From NCBI GenBank assembly GCA_039029935.1, contig JBCCFC010000889.1, positions 1 to 5,925 of the forward strand: DNA of 5,925 nt, written 5' to 3'. The notes under the pieces were generated by a model. That model saw nothing but the letters and a program-made list of their open reading frames with translations. It did not search any database and was not told where the DNA came from. Position 1 is the stretch's first letter, and every line of letters starts with the position of its first letter. Below, piece by piece: positions 5,277-5,925 of the stretch. The translations under genes were made by a program, and so were the position numbers. This DNA comes from G039029935 sp039029935 (GTDB lineage Bacteria; Chloroflexota; Anaerolineae; Caldilineales; Caldilineaceae).

Positions 5277-5925
5277 TTAATCATCTTCCAGGCTCAAAAT
5301 GGTCATAAAGGCATCCTGTGGAATCTCCACAGAACCGACCATTTTCATGCGCTTTTTACCCGCTTTTTGCGCTTCAAGGAGCTTGCGCTTACGCGATACG
5401 TCACCACCATAACATTTGGCGGTCACATCTTTACGCATGGCTTTGACGTTGGCACGGCTGATGATTTTGTTGCCAATTGCTGCCTGAATGGGCACATTGA
5501 ACATCTGCCGCGGGATCAGTTCTTTCATCTTGCTCACCAACTTCTGGCCCTTGGGATACGAATCGCTGCGATGCACAATCACGCTGAGAGCATCGACTGG
5601 CTGCTCATTCACCAAGATGTCGAGCTTAACCATATCGGACTCTTGATATTCATCAACAGCATAATCCATGCTGGCATATCCTTTGGTACGCGCCTTGAGT
5701 TCGTTATAGAAATCAACAATAATTTCAGAGAGCGGAATCATGGTGGCAATTTCGACGCGTTTGGTATCAAGCCAGGTTTGATTTTTCAATTGCCCACGAC
5801 GTTTTGTCACCAAATCCAAAATTGGTCCCATATAATCCGATGGTGTAAAAATACGCAGCTCATACCAAGGCTCCTCGATTTTATCAAGATAGTTTGCTGC
5901 AGGCAGATCGGCAGGACTGTCGATA
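5277..5925 (-). CDS. lepA: Elongation factor 4 (LepA), C-terminal part, cut by right edge
   Basis: The frame is open from the right edge through 215 sense codons to TAA at 5277, so this is the last third or so of a protein usually near 600 residues. LepA is a ribosome-bound translational GTPase implicated in back-translocation or 30S biogenesis. The visible part holds the end of the EF-G domain V-like region (EEPWYELRIFTPSDYMGPI, later KARTKGYASMDY, ESDMVKLDILVNEQPVDALS) and the LepA-specific C-terminal domain (IPRQMFNVPIQAAIGNKII, AMRKDVTAKCYGGD, SRKRKLLEAQKAGKKRMK, then VGSVEIPQDAFM). These are near-invariant family blocks. The GTPase domain lies outside the window. The first ATG inside the window (5831) is internal and not the real start. 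Confidence 0.97.
   Translation of the reverse strand, partial: IDSPADLPAANYLDKIEEPWYELRIFTPSDYMGPILDLVTKRRGQLKNQTWLDTKRVEIATMIPLSEIIVDFYNELKARTKGYASMDYAVDEYQESDMVKLDILVNEQPVDALSVIVHRSDSYPKGQKLVSKMKELIPRQMFNVPIQAAIGNKIISRANVKAMRKDVTAKCYGGDVSRKRKLLEAQKAGKKRMKMVGSVEIPQDAFMTILSLEDD

Overview
The window looks like chromosomal DNA from a bacterium of moderate G+C. A Chloroflexota-type lineage is my best guess. The guess rests on a bacterial translin-family gene (these recur in that phylum) next to ssb, on a Gly/Pro/Gln-rich SSB tail, and on a tail-anchored protein of a type I associate with that phylum. No 16S rRNA or other decisive marker is present, so the placement is an inference. I see no tRNA, rRNA, CRISPR array, transposase or prophage gene.

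Layout from left to right. Bases 1-222 are AT-rich and hold a possible partial minus-strand reading frame running off the left edge. Next is a minus-strand pair: ssb (963-1547), transcribed first, then a translin-family gene (223-873, TTG start). They are separated by an AACTATT heptamer array that can fold back on an upstream inverted copy. ssb has a textbook sigma-70 promoter (TTGACA, 17 bp, TATAAT). Divergent from it is an M24 metallopeptidase of the Xaa-Pro aminopeptidase/prolidase type (1775-3019, plus). Its probable promoter contains a perfect 7-bp dyad that looks like an operator. The M24 gene converges on a PD-(D/E)XK-like conserved hypothetical gene (3145-3804, minus), with a fold-back bidirectional terminator between them.

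Upstream of the nuclease-like gene lies a 75-bp near-perfect palindrome (3831-3905), then a 379-residue tail-anchored protein of unknown function (3932-5071, minus). The region 5072-5276 holds a second long hairpin (5109-5174) and a hairpin built from CCTCTGCGT repeats and ending in a T7 tract, probably the lepA terminator. The right edge is the 3' part of lepA (elongation factor 4).

The genes do not form one obvious pathway. ssb and the translin gene are likely co-transcribed and both encode single-strand nucleic-acid binding proteins. The rest are housekeeping or uncharacterised genes separated by unusually structured intergenic DNA. The least explained parts are the nuclease-like gene with its palindrome, the tail-anchored protein, and the translin/ssb pairing.
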